Part shown: positions 1-9,841 of the stretch, piece after piece
How positions within the stretch are numbered: the stretch's first letter is position 1
How the letters are laid out: each line of letters begins with the position of its first letter
NCBI RefSeq assembly: GCF_004103735.1
Contig: NZ_CP035281.1
Coordinates: 1,364,001-1,428,000 of the forward strand
From: Aminipila luticellarii
GTDB lineage: Bacteria > Bacillota > Clostridia > Peptostreptococcales > Anaerovoracaceae
DNA length: 64,000 nt
Direction: 5' to 3'
The notes under the pieces: generated by a model
Told to the model about the DNA's origin: nothing
Database searches by the model: none
The model's input: the letters and a program-made list of their open reading frames with translations, nothing else
Position numbers and translations under genes: made by a program

Positions 1-60
1 CTCCATATCTTAAAGATATTGCTTGGACAAAAAATTATGATAAAAATTTTAGAGGAGTCA

Positions 61-92
61 AAAAAAAGACACATTCTCATATGAGAATGTGT
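61..92 (-). terminator. Intrinsic terminator after the CNNM/CBS gene
   Basis: A perfect 12-bp inverted repeat occupies 69-92 (arms ACACATTCTCAT and ATGAGAATGTGT). Read on the minus strand it is followed by CTTTTTTT, the usual form of a rho-independent terminator, and it begins 11 bp past the stop codon at 103. It should end transcription of the gene at 103-1455. Bases 1-60 hold nothing I can assign. Confidence 0.85.
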
Positions 93-102
93 TGATATTT
101 CA

Positions 103-1455
103 TTATTCTTCCTTTTTCTGATCGTCCTCCTTGCTGGGATCCGGAACAATATACAATTTTACTTTTTCAATTCTGCGTTCTTTTACAGATTCTATTTTGA
201 ATACACAGTTTTCATATTCAATCACCCGTTTTCCCTGCTCATCTTCATCCGGTATCTCTCCGAGAAGATCGATCAGAAGACCTCCCAGCGTTTCGCTGTT
301 TTCCGATTGAAGATTTAAATGAAGCTGTTCATCCAAATCATTTAAATTAATAAAGCCGTCTACTATATACGTACTTTCGTCAATTTTTTCGATAGGAAGC
401 TCTTCCTCATCATATTCATCGTCAATGTTTCCCATGACTTCTTCGATGATGTCCTCCATGGTCACAATACCAGAGAATCCGCCGTATTCGTCGATGAGTA
501 TGGCAATATGCTGTTTCGAGCTTTGCAGATCAAAAAACAAGGAATCAATATTTTTCGTTTCAGGTACGAAATAAGGTTTTCTTAAAATGGATCGGATATC
601 CACATTTTCAAAGCCGTCTTCTCTGGCCTTGATCAAATAATCTTTGATATGCAGGATACCGATAATGTTATCACTGTCATCTTCATATACCGGAATTCTG
701 GAATACCGGAGTTCCATCAGTTCATCAATATATTCCTCTGTCGGATCATTTATATCGATATAAAAAACATCCGTTCGCGGGGTCATGACTTCGTAAGCCA
801 GCTTATCATCAAAGGCAAAGATGCTGTTGATCATTTTTTTGCCGTTTTCTTTAAGAACACCAGTCTCCTGACCGACCTCCAGCATGGACATGACCTCATC
901 TTCCGAGAATTCTTCATCGTTGGTGTTGGTTTTCTGCCTTGTCAGCTTTAAAATGATATTGACTGAAAAAGATAAGATCCACACAAACGGCTTTGCCACC
1001 TTAGACAGGGCGACTATCGGCCGTACGACTAGCATCGCCATACCTTCCGCATGTTGAAGCGCTATTCTTTTCGGGTAAAGCTCTCCCAAAACAAGTGTAA
1101 CATAAGATAAAATGATGGTGACGACCAGAACAGATATATAGTGACCGTATGGTATCCCTATGTTTGTAAATACTTTACTTAAGTGATCCGACATCCCTAC
1201 CGCTGCCGATGCACTGGCAAGAAACCCTGCCAACGTAATGGCCACCTGAATCGTGGATAAAAATATATTGGGATTGTCTAATAAATCGCGTACCATTGCA
1301 GCTTTCTTATTTCCATCCTGAGCAAGAATTTTAATCCGATTCTTGTTGACCGATACGATCGACATTTCTGCCGCTGCAAAAAAAGCATTGATAAAGATCA
1401 AAAATGCTAGAAATATTATTTGTGCCATTACTGGCATACTGGGGTCCGAAGACAT
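103..1455 (-). CDS. CNNM/HlyC-CorC family membrane protein with CBS pair
   Basis: An integral membrane protein of the DUF21 (CNNM)-CBS-CorC_HlyC family, whose members are linked to Mg2+/cation homeostasis; older annotations call them hemolysins. The first 150 or so residues hold about four hydrophobic segments (DUF21). Two CBS motifs follow, with the signatures VMTPRTDVF and IAILIDEYGGFSG, and then a C-terminal CorC_HlyC domain and an acidic/lysine tail. I chose the ATG at 1455 rather than the in-frame ATG at 1479, because AAGGAG at 1465-1470 sits 9 nt before it, while the upstream ATG has no ribosome site. The protein is then 450 aa. A paralogue lies at 30463-31755. The substrate ion cannot be read from sequence. 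Confidence 0.88.
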   Translation of the reverse strand: MSSDPSMPVMAQIIFLAFLIFINAFFAAAEMSIVSVNKNRIKILAQDGNKKAAMVRDLLDNPNIFLSTIQVAITLAGFLASASAAVGMSDHLSKVFTNIGIPYGHYISVLVVTIILSYVTLVLGELYPKRIALQHAEGMAMLVVRPIVALSKVAKPFVWILSFSVNIILKLTRQKTNTNDEEFSEDEVMSMLEVGQETGVLKENGKKMINSIFAFDDKLAYEVMTPRTDVFYIDINDPTEEYIDELMELRYSRIPVYEDDSDNIIGILHIKDYLIKAREDGFENVDIRSILRKPYFVPETKNIDSLFFDLQSSKQHIAILIDEYGGFSGIVTMEDIIEEVMGNIDDEYDEEELPIEKIDESTYIVDGFINLNDLDEQLHLNLQSENSETLGGLLIDLLGEIPDEDEQGKRVIEYENCVFKIESVKERRIEKVKLYIVPDPSKEDDQKKEE

Positions 1456-1553
1456 TCTTTTTCTCTCCTTTTTAAACATTTAATTGAAAAATTTTTGTCC
1501 GCAATTCGCTTTACGAATCGGACAAGTTCATATATGTGATGAATTATATCATC

Positions 1554-2777
1554 TTATTTTCTTTTACGCAACATAAATCCGGCGGCTACAGGCTGCTTCA
1601 CCTGAATCTGTAAAAGCTGCTGCGGATGCGGCGCAGATTCTACCGGTTTTCCGCTTTCATCCAGCATGACTTCAAGAATCTGCGTAAAGAACTTTGTATT
1701 CGGTCCAAAGATCTCGATTTCTTCGCCGATGCTCATCTTATTTCGTTGCTCCACCAGAGCTAAGCCGGTTTTCGGGTCATAATCCTTCACCAGACCGATA
1801 AAGGAATAATCTCTGGTATAAGCACTGGTCTGATAGTCCTGATCTTTATTGGTGGGCCTGTCAAAATAGAATCCCGTAGTAAACTGCCGATGACTGACCT
1901 TTTTCAATTCGGTCAACCATTCCTCTTTAAAGCTGTAGTTTTCCGGATCTGCATAATACGCATCAATAGCCTTTCTATAAACGCTCACTACAGTTGCCAC
2001 GTAGAAAATGCTTTTCATACGCCCTTCTATTTTCGCCGATGCGATTCCTGCATCAATCAACTCAGGAATGTGATCGATCATACATAAATCTCTGGAATTT
2101 AAAATATAGGTTCCCCGTTCATCTTCTTCAATGGGAAAATATTCATTGGGTCTTTGTTCTTCCATGAGACTGTATTTCCATCTGCAAGGATGAGCGCACT
2201 GCCCCCGGTTGGCATCCCGTTCGATCATGAAGTTGCTTAAAAGACATCGCCCCGAATAGGAAATGCACATAGCACCCTGAACAAAGGCTTCGATTTCCAT
2301 TTCATCGGGTATGTTGCTGCGAAGCTCCCGAATTTCTTTAAAGGTCAATTCCCTGGCCAGTACAATACGTTTTATTCCCTGCTGGTGCCAGAACTCTGCC
2401 GCTTTAAAATTCGTCATGTTTGCCTGAGTGCTCAAGTGAATCTCTGCATTGGGTATGGCTTCCTTGAGTAAAAGCAAGATGCCGGGATCTGAAACTAAAA
2501 AAGCATCGAGGTTCAGACCTTTTATTCGGTTCAGATATTCTTCCAAGGGTTTAATATCCTCGTTATGGGCATAGATGTTGATGGTCAGGTAGGCCTTTTT
2601 CCCTCTCTCATGGGCATATTCCACTCCTTCCCTGATTTCTTCTGCTGTCAGATTGCCGGCTCCTGCCCTTAGGCTGAACATTTCACCGCCAAAGTATACG
2701 GCATCCGCACCGTAATCGATTGCTATTTTCAATTTTTCCAAATCCCCGGCCGGGGCTAAAAGTTCTATTTTTTTCAT
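1554..2777 (-). CDS. trhP: U32 family protein, tRNA 5-hydroxyuridine synthesis (TrhP-like)
   Basis: A U32 'peptidase' family protein. E. coli YegQ (TrhP) and Bacillus YrrN/YrrO are needed for prephenate-dependent hydroxylation of tRNA wobble uridine 34 to ho5U. The N-terminus has the family start ELLAPAGD. The four conserved cysteines of U32 proteins lie in a cluster, GAMCISYSGRC followed by GQCAHPC. The ATG at 2777 is preceded by GAGGAA, whereas the upstream ATG at 2795 has no ribosome site, so the product is 407 aa. The next genes upstream are a TrmR-like methyltransferase and mltG, the same order as yrrO-yrrM-yrrL in Bacillus, which supports the tRNA role over protease activity. Confidence 0.85.
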   Translation of the reverse strand: MKKIELLAPAGDLEKLKIAIDYGADAVYFGGEMFSLRAGAGNLTAEEIREGVEYAHERGKKAYLTINIYAHNEDIKPLEEYLNRIKGLNLDAFLVSDPGILLLLKEAIPNAEIHLSTQANMTNFKAAEFWHQQGIKRIVLARELTFKEIRELRSNIPDEMEIEAFVQGAMCISYSGRCLLSNFMIERDANRGQCAHPCRWKYSLMEEQRPNEYFPIEEDERGTYILNSRDLCMIDHIPELIDAGIASAKIEGRMKSIFYVATVVSVYRKAIDAYYADPENYSFKEEWLTELKKVSHRQFTTGFYFDRPTNKDQDYQTSAYTRDYSFIGLVKDYDPKTGLALVEQRNKMSIGEEIEIFGPNTKFFTQILEVMLDESGKPVESAPHPQQLLQIQVKQPVAAGFMLRKRK

Positions 2778-2813
2778 TTCTTCCTCTATATACATAATAT
2801 ATTTACTGTAAAT

Positions 2814-3470
2814 TTATAGGTGTAACATACTGATTGCTAATCCATCTCCCACCGGAACAACAGAAGTGTGGCAATAATCCAATGCATTGATATACTGCAC
2901 ATATTCCCTCATTTTACGGATATTGGTTTTATGTCGTCCATTTACATCGTATTCATCAGAGACAGTCATGGCTTTCATCAGGACATTATCTGACAGGATC
3001 ACTGCATCCTTCTGAACCAATCTGATGGCGGCATCCCAAAATCGCTTATAGTGGCTTTTGGATGCATCGATAAAAACCATATCAAAGGGCTCAATGCCCT
3101 TTTCGTAGAGCTGCTCTATGACCTTTTCCCCATCTCCGAGATAAACTGTTATTCGATCAGATAATCCGAGAAGTTCTATATTATCACGTGCTGTTTGGCA
3201 GGTTTCTTCATTATATTCGATTGTTACGATTTTTGTTTCCTCGTAAGCGGCCGCAAAGCAGGAAGACGAGTATCCTACCGCCGTGCCGATTTCCAGGATT
3301 CTTTGAGGCTGCTTCATACGAATCAGGTTCAGGATCAAGGTTTCCGTATCTCTGAGGATAATGGGGACTCTGGCCGCCTCTGCCTGTTTGCGCAGCAGCC
3401 CCAGAGAAATATTTAAAGGCTTGTACAATTCATCAATATATTGGGTTACTTTATTATTTGTAATATTCAT
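2814..3470 (-). CDS. trmR: SAM-dependent O-methyltransferase, probable tRNA ho5U methyltransferase
   Basis: A 218-residue class I methyltransferase of the caffeoyl-CoA O-methyltransferase-like family. The SAM-binding motif ILEIGTAVGYSS lies near residues 60-71, and DMVFIDASKSHY is the acidic post-II motif typical of this metal-dependent group. Bacillus TrmR (YrrM) has the same size and converts wobble ho5U34 to mo5U34 in tRNA. The adjacent U32 gene would make the ho5U substrate, so the two genes form a two-step pathway. GGAGAAGG precedes the ATG closely. A catechol methyltransferase role is the alternative, but the gene context argues against it. Confidence 0.82.
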   Translation of the reverse strand: MNITNNKVTQYIDELYKPLNISLGLLRKQAEAARVPIILRDTETLILNLIRMKQPQRILEIGTAVGYSSSCFAAAYEETKIVTIEYNEETCQTARDNIELLGLSDRITVYLGDGEKVIEQLYEKGIEPFDMVFIDASKSHYKRFWDAAIRLVQKDAVILSDNVLMKAMTVSDEYDVNGRHKTNIRKMREYVQYINALDYCHTSVVPVGDGLAISMLHL

Positions 3471-3481
3471 ATCCTTCTCCG

Positions 3482-4525
3482 TTAAAGTGAATGAACATAT
3501 GCGTTCTTATTTTTTAAGAATTCTTCATACGTATTGGAAAACTTATGTGAACCGTTCTTTTCAGCACTTAATACATAGTAATAGTAGTTGGTATTCGCAG
3601 GATATAGAGCGGCTTTGATGGAATCAATTCCCGGAGAACAGATCGGCCCTTGAGGCAGCCCGGTATTCTGATAGGTGTTGTAGGGAGAATCCACTTCCAG
3701 ATCCTTATAGTTCAACCGTTCCTTATGTTCAGGCAGTGCATACTGCACCGTTGCATCAATCTGCAGGGGCATATTAACGGCTAGTCTGTTATAGATTACA
3801 CTGGCCACTACCGGTTTTTCGGAGGAAACAAGCGTTTCTTTTTCGATCAAAGAAGCGATCGTTATGATTTTGTACATATCATAGCCCATTTCAGATGCTC
3901 TGGTATAATATTCCTCCGGTACAAGCTTATCAAATTGATCCAGCATTTTACCAATAATCTCGTGTTCGCTGGCCGTTGTATAAATATCATAGGTTTCAGG
4001 GTATAGAAACCCTTCCAGCCGATTTTCAGTATTTGGTAAAAGGGATATAAACCTATAATCAAACGTACCGGATTTTACTTCTGACAGGAAGGCATCCTTG
4101 TTGATCAAGTTTTTGGCAGCAAGCCTGTCTGCGGTCTCTTTTATGGTAAGACCCTCCGGAATCGTAAATCTGCTGGTGTTGGAATCCCCCGATATGATGA
4201 TTTCCATGATCTGTTCCAGCGGCATGGAGGGAGACAGGGAATATTCTCCCGCTTTATATTTTCCATCGTTCCCATCTATTTTTGACAGCAATTTAAATTT
4301 ATTTGTACTGGAAATGACTTTTTTCTCTTCCAGTATTTGTCCGATTGTACTGGTTCCAGATCCTTGAGGTATATTTACTGCTATGGCTTTGGTATTATTT
4401 TTATCAAAAGGTTTTCCCAGATTCTGCATATAATGCACAAAGCTCCCAATGAAAAGGAGGATGAATACTAAAATGACAGCTATATACGTCTTGCCTGTGG
4501 TTCTGCTTGGATTTCTTTTTCCCAT
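3482..4525 (-). CDS. mltG: Endolytic murein transglycosylase MltG
   Basis: A YceG/MltG family membrane-anchored lytic transglycosylase that cleaves nascent glycan strands and so sets their length. One transmembrane segment is seen at about residues 13-32. A LysM-like region follows, then the YceG catalytic domain with the conserved glutamate in SLIEKET (about E228) and the motif VIYNRL. I start it at 4525 because AGAGGAAG precedes that ATG at good spacing. The longer frame to 4579 would read through a hairpin between efp and this gene. The product is 347 aa. It sits upstream of trmR-trhP, probably in one transcript. Confidence 0.88.
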   Translation of the reverse strand: MGKRNPSRTTGKTYIAVILVFILLFIGSFVHYMQNLGKPFDKNNTKAIAVNIPQGSGTSTIGQILEEKKVISSTNKFKLLSKIDGNDGKYKAGEYSLSPSMPLEQIMEIIISGDSNTSRFTIPEGLTIKETADRLAAKNLINKDAFLSEVKSGTFDYRFISLLPNTENRLEGFLYPETYDIYTTASEHEIIGKMLDQFDKLVPEEYYTRASEMGYDMYKIITIASLIEKETLVSSEKPVVASVIYNRLAVNMPLQIDATVQYALPEHKERLNYKDLEVDSPYNTYQNTGLPQGPICSPGIDSIKAALYPANTNYYYYVLSAEKNGSHKFSNTYEEFLKNKNAYVHSL

Positions 4526-4545
4526 AAATACTTCCTCTTTACTAG

Positions 4546-4574
4546 AAAGGAGCGTGTAAGAACGCCCCTCCTTT
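4546..4574 (-). terminator. Hairpin between efp and mltG, possible weak terminator
   Basis: An inverted repeat (AAAGGAG at 4546-4552 pairing with CTCCTTT at 4568-4574, plus inner CG/CG pairs) lies just after the efp stop. On the minus strand the T tract is short (TTTCT). On the plus strand it is followed by TTTTT, but no plus-strand gene needs it. It may partly terminate efp transcripts before mltG. Confidence 0.4.
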
Positions 4575-4595
4575 TTCATTTATTCAGTTTGTGCT

Positions 4596-5156
4596 TTATT
4601 TAGCTCTTCCTAAATATTCGCCTGTTCTCGTGTCTATCTGAATAACTTCGCCTTCTTCGATAAAAATTGGAACTTGAACAACTGCACCGGTTTCAACCGT
4701 AGCTGCTTTTGTTACGTTCGTAGCCGTATCCCCTTTTACGCCCGGTTCTGTTTCAATAACCTTCAAGTTTACAAAGTTAGGAGCTTCCACCATAAATGCG
4801 GCACCCTTGTAGAATTTGATGGTGGCGTCATCGTTTTCTCTTAAATATTTAATGGCATCCTCGACCTGTTCTTGCATTAGCGGAACCTGTTCAAATGTTT
4901 CCTGATCCATGAAGTAATAAAGTTCACCGTCATTATATAAGTATTGCATCTGTTTTGTCTCAATATGAGCCTTAGGGAATTTATCATTCGGGTTAAAAGC
5001 CTCTTCTCTGGTAGCACCCGTAAGAATATTTTTATATTTTGTTCTTACAAAGGCAGCACCTTTACCCGGCTTTACATGCTGAAAGTCTAAAACAACATGC
5101 GGCTCACCATTTAATTCAAAAGTAATACCTTTTCTAAAATCACTTGCGTATAACAT
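4596..5156 (-). CDS. efp: Elongation factor P
   Basis: EF-P, the 186-residue (family-standard length) three-domain factor that relieves ribosome stalling at polyproline stretches. The N-terminal KOW-like domain carries the loop PGKGAAFVR, with Lys32 at the tip that is post-translationally modified in many bacteria. The C-terminal OB domain ends with [14 protein letters not shown], the EF-P signature. AAGGAG lies at correct spacing from the ATG. The gene has its own promoter at 5245-5273 and a 20-bp palindrome in its leader. Confidence 0.96.
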   Translation of the reverse strand: MLYASDFRKGITFELNGEPHVVLDFQHVKPGKGAAFVRTKYKNILTGATREEAFNPNDKFPKAHIETKQMQYLYNDGELYYFMDQETFEQVPLMQEQVEDAIKYLRENDDATIKFYKGAAFMVEAPNFVNLKVIETEPGVKGDTATNVTKAATVETGAVVQVPIFIEEGEVIQIDTRTGEYLGRAK

Positions 5157-5188
5157 ATTTTACTCCTTTATAATTTCGTGTCAACTAA

Positions 5189-5208
5189 CTAAAAACCATG
5201 GTTTTTAG
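5189..5208. repeat. Perfect 20-bp palindrome in the efp leader
   Basis: CTAAAAACC ATGGTTTTTAG is an exact 20-bp palindrome between the efp promoter (5245-5273) and the efp start at 5156. It could be a protein operator downstream of the transcription start, or an AT-rich hairpin in the leader. I know of no family assignment for it. Confidence 0.6.
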
Positions 5209-5244
5209 AGAATTTTAAGTCTTTTTATAGATTTTACGGTATTT

Positions 5245-5273
5245 ATTATACCAAAAGTTGTAACAATTGCCAA
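5245..5273 (-). promoter_or_regulatory. Sigma-A promoter of efp
   Basis: On the minus strand a TTGGCA -35 box (5268-5273) is separated by exactly 17 bp from a perfect TATAAT -10 box (5245-5250). Transcription should start near 5238, giving a leader of about 80 nt that carries the palindrome at 5189-5208. Confidence 0.85.
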
Positions 5274-5315
5274 GTCCTCAATATTTCATAAGAAGAGTTC
5301 AGGGGGCTACCTCTC

Positions 5316-5654
5316 CTACTGATTATTTCCCAGATTGATTACTTCTCCCAGGATCTTATAGATATCATTCATCATTAGGGAAAATCGAAGCTCCGCCTGC
5401 AGATATTGTGCGGCAAGGGGATCACTCATCATGATCCCATAGAGCTGCTGTACCTGACCCGTAAATTCTTCGTCTATTTCTTGGCCCAATATTTGTTTTG
5501 TCTGCATTTCCATCTGCTTTGCCTGAAAGTCATTGATCATTTCAGTTATTTCACTGTTTTGGGAAACCGTGGCCTTGATGGCCTCATACTGTTTTAACTC
5601 TTCTGAATTCTTAATTTCTGTAGCCAGTGCTCTGGCCGCATCATATACGTTCAT
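5316..5654 (-). CDS. YlbF/YmcA family protein
   Basis: A 112-residue, mostly helical protein of the Com_YlbF (YlbF/YmcA) family. In Bacillus, YlbF, YmcA and YaaT form a complex that affects RNase Y-dependent mRNA processing, competence and sporulation. It starts 3 nt after the stop of the RNase J gene, with a GGAGG site, so it is translationally linked to an RNA-decay gene. This protein is the only YlbF-type gene in the window, and I cannot tell which paralogue it corresponds to. Confidence 0.8.
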   Translation of the reverse strand: MNVYDAARALATEIKNSEELKQYEAIKATVSQNSEITEMINDFQAKQMEMQTKQILGQEIDEEFTGQVQQLYGIMMSDPLAAQYLQAELRFSLMMNDIYKILGEVINLGNNQ

Positions 5655-5657
5655 TCA

Positions 5658-7337
5658 TTATACCTCCAAGAATATAGGCAGTATGACAGGGCTTCTCTTT
5701 GTCTGCTTATAGATAAAGCTTCTGAGATCATCCCTTACTGCTGATTTAAGAGCATTCCAATCCTTAATGTTTTCGTCACAGCATTTATTCAGCGTATTGG
5801 CCACCAGATTTCTGGCCTGTTCGATCAGGTTTTCATTTTCTCTCACATATACAAAGCCTCTGGAAATAATGTCAGGACCGGAGCATATGGTACCGGATGA
5901 CCTGTCAATCGCAGCAACTACGATGATGAGCCCGGATTCTGAAAGAAGCTTTCTGTCGCGGAGTACGATATTTCCCACATCTCCTACACCAAGGCCGTCC
6001 ACATATACCGCCTGTGAAGGAACCTCTTCTTTAAGGATTTCGGCTTTATTGGCTGTTACGTTAAGCACATTGCCATTTTCTAATATAAAGATATTATCCG
6101 GATCTTCTCCCAGGCTTTCAGCAATTTGTGCGTGACGCTTCAGATGACGGTATTCCCCGTGTACAGGCATGAAGAACTTTGGCTTGATCAACGAATGCAT
6201 TAATTTCAATTCTTCTTCGCAGGCGTGTCCCGAAACGTGGATATCCGCTATATCCGAATAGATTACTTCCGCCCCTTTTTCAAAGAGCTTATTGACCACA
6301 TTGGAAACGGTTTTTTCATTTCCCGGTACCGGACTGGAGGATAAAATCACCATGTCTCCTTTTTTTATGGTCACTGCCTTATGGTCATTGGATGCCATTC
6401 TTGCAAGTGCAGACATAGGCTCGCCCTGACTTCCGGTGGTGATGATTACCAGCTCCTTGTCCGGAATATTTTTTGTTTTATTAATATCCACTAGTACATT
6501 TGCAGGTACATTGAGATATCCCAGCTCCATGGCGATATTAACGACGTTTACCATGCTTCTGCCCGATATGGCCACCTTACGGCCCACCTTAACGGCATTG
6601 TCAATAATTCTCTGCACCCTGTGCACATTGGAAGAGAAGGTCGCAATAATAATTCTCGCTTCAGAATTTCTGAAAATATTTTCAAGGGTAATACCTACGG
6701 TCTGTTCCGACATGGAGTAACCGGGTCTTGTGGCATTCGTGCTGTCACAAAGCATGAGCTGAACTCCCTTAGATCCCAGCTCTGCCAGTCTGGCGAAATC
6801 CATGGGTGCTCCGCCTATAGGGGTGTAGTCAATTTTAAAGTCACCGGTATGGAAAACCCTTCCCACCGGCGTTTCGATGCACCAGCAGATAGCATCCGCT
6901 ACCGAATGGGTGCTTCGAATGGCTTCCGCGTTAAAAACACCCAGCTGAACCTTGTCGCCGTGAGCCACCGTGTTGAGATTCCCTTTAATTCCGTGCTCCT
7001 TCAGTTTATTTTCTACCAATCCTAAAGTGAGTCTGGTTCCATAAATAGGAACATTGATCTGCTTAAGCAGATAAGGAATCGCTCCGATGTGGTCTTCATG
7101 ACCATGTGTCAATATCACACCTCTGACCTTTTCCTTGTTTTTTACAACATAGGCAAAATCAGGGATTACGATATCAATTCCGTACATTTCGTCTTCCGGA
7201 AAGGACATTCCACAGTCAATAATAATAATATCATCCTTGTACTCCAATACGGTCATGTTTTTTCCGATCTCATTTAATCCGCCAATTGGAATAACGCGAA
7301 GTGGACTGCCGTTCTTTCTGTTAGTTCTTTTTCTCAT
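5658..7337 (-). CDS. rnjA: Ribonuclease J
   Basis: A metallo-beta-lactamase/beta-CASP ribonuclease with 5'-3' exonuclease and endonuclease activity in mRNA turnover and rRNA maturation. The zinc motif HGHEDH is at residues 78-83. The beta-CASP motifs follow, including HVSGHA, together with KFFMPVHGEYRHL. The length of 559 aa is normal. RNase J1 and J2 are not reliably told apart by eye, but this is the only copy here and has complete metal ligands. It lies 29 nt after leuS and directly before ylbF. Confidence 0.93.
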   Translation of the reverse strand: MRKRTNRKNGSPLRVIPIGGLNEIGKNMTVLEYKDDIIIIDCGMSFPEDEMYGIDIVIPDFAYVVKNKEKVRGVILTHGHEDHIGAIPYLLKQINVPIYGTRLTLGLVENKLKEHGIKGNLNTVAHGDKVQLGVFNAEAIRSTHSVADAICWCIETPVGRVFHTGDFKIDYTPIGGAPMDFARLAELGSKGVQLMLCDSTNATRPGYSMSEQTVGITLENIFRNSEARIIIATFSSNVHRVQRIIDNAVKVGRKVAISGRSMVNVVNIAMELGYLNVPANVLVDINKTKNIPDKELVIITTGSQGEPMSALARMASNDHKAVTIKKGDMVILSSSPVPGNEKTVSNVVNKLFEKGAEVIYSDIADIHVSGHACEEELKLMHSLIKPKFFMPVHGEYRHLKRHAQIAESLGEDPDNIFILENGNVLNVTANKAEILKEEVPSQAVYVDGLGVGDVGNIVLRDRKLLSESGLIIVVAAIDRSSGTICSGPDIISRGFVYVRENENLIEQARNLVANTLNKCCDENIKDWNALKSAVRDDLRSFIYKQTKRSPVILPIFLEV

Positions 7338-7366
7338 TCTTTCTCCGTTCTACTTTGCTATGAAAT

Positions 7367-9838
7367 TTACTTTACAACGATATTTAGTAGCTTATTTGGT
7401 ACTGCAACAACTTTAACAATGTTTTTTCCTTCTATTAAAGCTTTAACTTTTTCGTTCTCCATCGCAGCCTTTTCAAAAGCTGACTTATCCAAGTTATTTG
7501 TAACGTTCATCTTTTCTTTAACTTTTCCATTTATTTGGATAACGATTTCTACAGTATCTTTTATCATGGCCGCTTCATCATACTTTGGCCAGCTGATTTT
7601 GTGAACCGATTCATTATGTCCCAAGCTCTGCCACATTTCTTCGCAGACATGAGGGGTAAATGGAGATAAGATCAACACCAAGTTTTCAACCGCAGCTTTT
7701 AGAAGCCCCAAGTTGATATTTTCGTTTTCCTTGTATCGATACATTTCATTTACCATTTCCATAATGGAACTGATTGCCGTATTAAAGCTAAATCGGCCGC
7801 CAACATCTTCTGAAACCTTTTTTATAGTTGTATTCATTTCAAAAGCTAAAGATTTATCTTCTTCTGTTTCTAAAATATATGAATTCGGGGCATGTTTTAT
7901 AACATCCGTCAGTTCATAAACCAATCTGTATACTCTGTTCAGGAACCTGTAGCTTCCTTCTACACCAGCATCGGACCAATCCAGCTCTCTTTCAGGCGGT
8001 GCAGCAAATAAAATAAAGAGTCTTGCTGTATCTGCTCCGTATTTTTCAATAATTTCTGCAGGGCTTACCACATTTCCGATGGATTTTGACATTTTTTTAC
8101 CATCCTTGATGACCATGCCCTGAGTCAGTAAGTTCTCAAAAGGTTCTTCATTGGTCGTGTATCCCAAATCATAAAGAGCCATTTGGAAGAATCTTGCATA
8201 CATTAAGTGCAGGATCGCATGCTCTACTCCGCCAATATATTGATCCACATTCATCCAGTATTTTTGCTTTTCCTTTGAAAAAGCTTCTTTATCATTTTTT
8301 GCGTCTGTGTATCTTAAAAAATACCAGGAAGAATCCAAGAAAGTATCCATGGTGTCCATTTCTCTTCTGGCAGGTTTTCCACATTTAGGGCATACGGCCT
8401 TTGCAAAGGTTTTACTTGTTGTAAGAGGAGATTCTCCTTTTCCCGTAAACTCCACATCCGTGGGCAGTAAGACAGGCAGGTTCTCTTCTTTTTCCGGAAC
8501 CCATCCGCAGTCGTCGCAATAAATCATAGGAATAGGAGCACCCCAATATCTCTGTCTTGAAATCAGCCAATCTCGAAGTCTGTAATTAATGGACTTCTTG
8601 CCGATTCCCTTTTCTTCCAGATAATCAACGACCTTGGAAATGGCTTCTTTATTGTTCATACCGGTGAACATCTCTGAATTAATCATTTTACCTTCCGCTA
8701 CAAAGGCTTCGGTCAGGTGATGAATGTCTATAGAAGGATCCTCGGATTCTACTACCGGAATGATTTCACAGTCAAATTTCTTGGCAAATTCAAAGTCTCT
8801 CTGATCGTGAGCAGGTACGGCCATAATAGCCCCTGTTCCGTAGTCCATCAGAACATAATCAGAAATAAAGATCGGAACCTTCTTTCCGTTTAACGGATTG
8901 ATGGCATATCTGCCGATAAATACACCCGTTTTTTCATTGGTAGTGGAGGTTCTTTCAATATCAGACTTATGCTGGATTTCATCCAGATATTTTTCAACCT
9001 CCGCCTCTTTTCCGCTACCCTCTGCAAGCTTCTTTACATATGGGTGTTCCGGTGCAAGTACCATGTAGGTCACTCCATACAGCGTATCCGGTCTGGTGGT
9101 AAAAATGGTGAGTTTTTCATCAAATCCGTCAATATGAAAATCGACTTCAGCACCGACACTCTTTCCAATCCAGTTTTTCTGCATGATCTTGACTTTGCTG
9201 GGCCAGCCCTCCATCTTATCCAGATTATTGAGAAGCCGATCTGCATAGTCTGTAATTTTCAAATACCATTGGGATAGTTCTTTTTTGCCTACCACGGTAC
9301 CGCAGCGTTCACAGCAGCCATTGACTACCTGCTCATTTGCCAGTACTGTCTGGCAGCTTGGACACCAGTTTACCGGATTTTCTTTTTTATAAGCCAAGCC
9401 TTTGTTATAAAATTGGATAAATATCCACTGCATCCACTTATAATATTCGGGGCGGCAAGTAGCCACTTCTCTATCCCAATCATAAGAAAAGCCCAGTGCC
9501 TTTAACTGCTGTGTCATCTCCGCAATGTTGTCTGTCGTCCATTTTGCAGGAGCAATTCCGTGCTTAATGGCAGCATTTTCCGCAGGCAGGCCAAAGGAAT
9601 CATATCCCATGGGATGCAGGACATTAAATCCGGCCATGGTCTTATATCTGGCAATAACGTCACCTATGGAGTAGTTTCTCACATGTCCCATATGTAATTT
9701 TCCGGACGGATACGGAAACATTTCCAGCACATAATATTTTTCTTTGCTTTCATCTTCAGAAGTAGCAAAAACTTTATTTTCTTCCCAGTACTTCTGCCAT
9801 TTTTTTTCAATTTCTCTGAAGTTGTACTTTTCTAACAT
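7367..9838 (-). CDS. leuS: Leucyl-tRNA synthetase
   Basis: Class Ia aminoacyl-tRNA synthetase charging tRNA-Leu. HMGH at residues 49-52 is the HIGH motif, and KMSKS lies in [13 protein letters not shown] zinc-binding set CPSC...CERCG is seen near residue 160, followed by the CP1 editing domain (TTRPDT motif). The 823-residue length is normal for bacteria. GGAGG precedes the ATG. The gene follows rsfS by 3 nt. Two tRNA-Leu genes are found 12.6 kb away at 22.5-22.7 kb. Confidence 0.97.
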   Translation of the reverse strand: MLEKYNFREIEKKWQKYWEENKVFATSEDESKEKYYVLEMFPYPSGKLHMGHVRNYSIGDVIARYKTMAGFNVLHPMGYDSFGLPAENAAIKHGIAPAKWTTDNIAEMTQQLKALGFSYDWDREVATCRPEYYKWMQWIFIQFYNKGLAYKKENPVNWCPSCQTVLANEQVVNGCCERCGTVVGKKELSQWYLKITDYADRLLNNLDKMEGWPSKVKIMQKNWIGKSVGAEVDFHIDGFDEKLTIFTTRPDTLYGVTYMVLAPEHPYVKKLAEGSGKEAEVEKYLDEIQHKSDIERTSTTNEKTGVFIGRYAINPLNGKKVPIFISDYVLMDYGTGAIMAVPAHDQRDFEFAKKFDCEIIPVVESEDPSIDIHHLTEAFVAEGKMINSEMFTGMNNKEAISKVVDYLEEKGIGKKSINYRLRDWLISRQRYWGAPIPMIYCDDCGWVPEKEENLPVLLPTDVEFTGKGESPLTTSKTFAKAVCPKCGKPARREMDTMDTFLDSSWYFLRYTDAKNDKEAFSKEKQKYWMNVDQYIGGVEHAILHLMYARFFQMALYDLGYTTNEEPFENLLTQGMVIKDGKKMSKSIGNVVSPAEIIEKYGADTARLFILFAAPPERELDWSDAGVEGSYRFLNRVYRLVYELTDVIKHAPNSYILETEEDKSLAFEMNTTIKKVSEDVGGRFSFNTAISSIMEMVNEMYRYKENENINLGLLKAAVENLVLILSPFTPHVCEEMWQSLGHNESVHKISWPKYDEAAMIKDTVEIVIQINGKVKEKMNVTNNLDKSAFEKAAMENEKVKALIEGKNIVKVVAVPNKLLNIVVK

Positions 9839-9841
9839 CCA

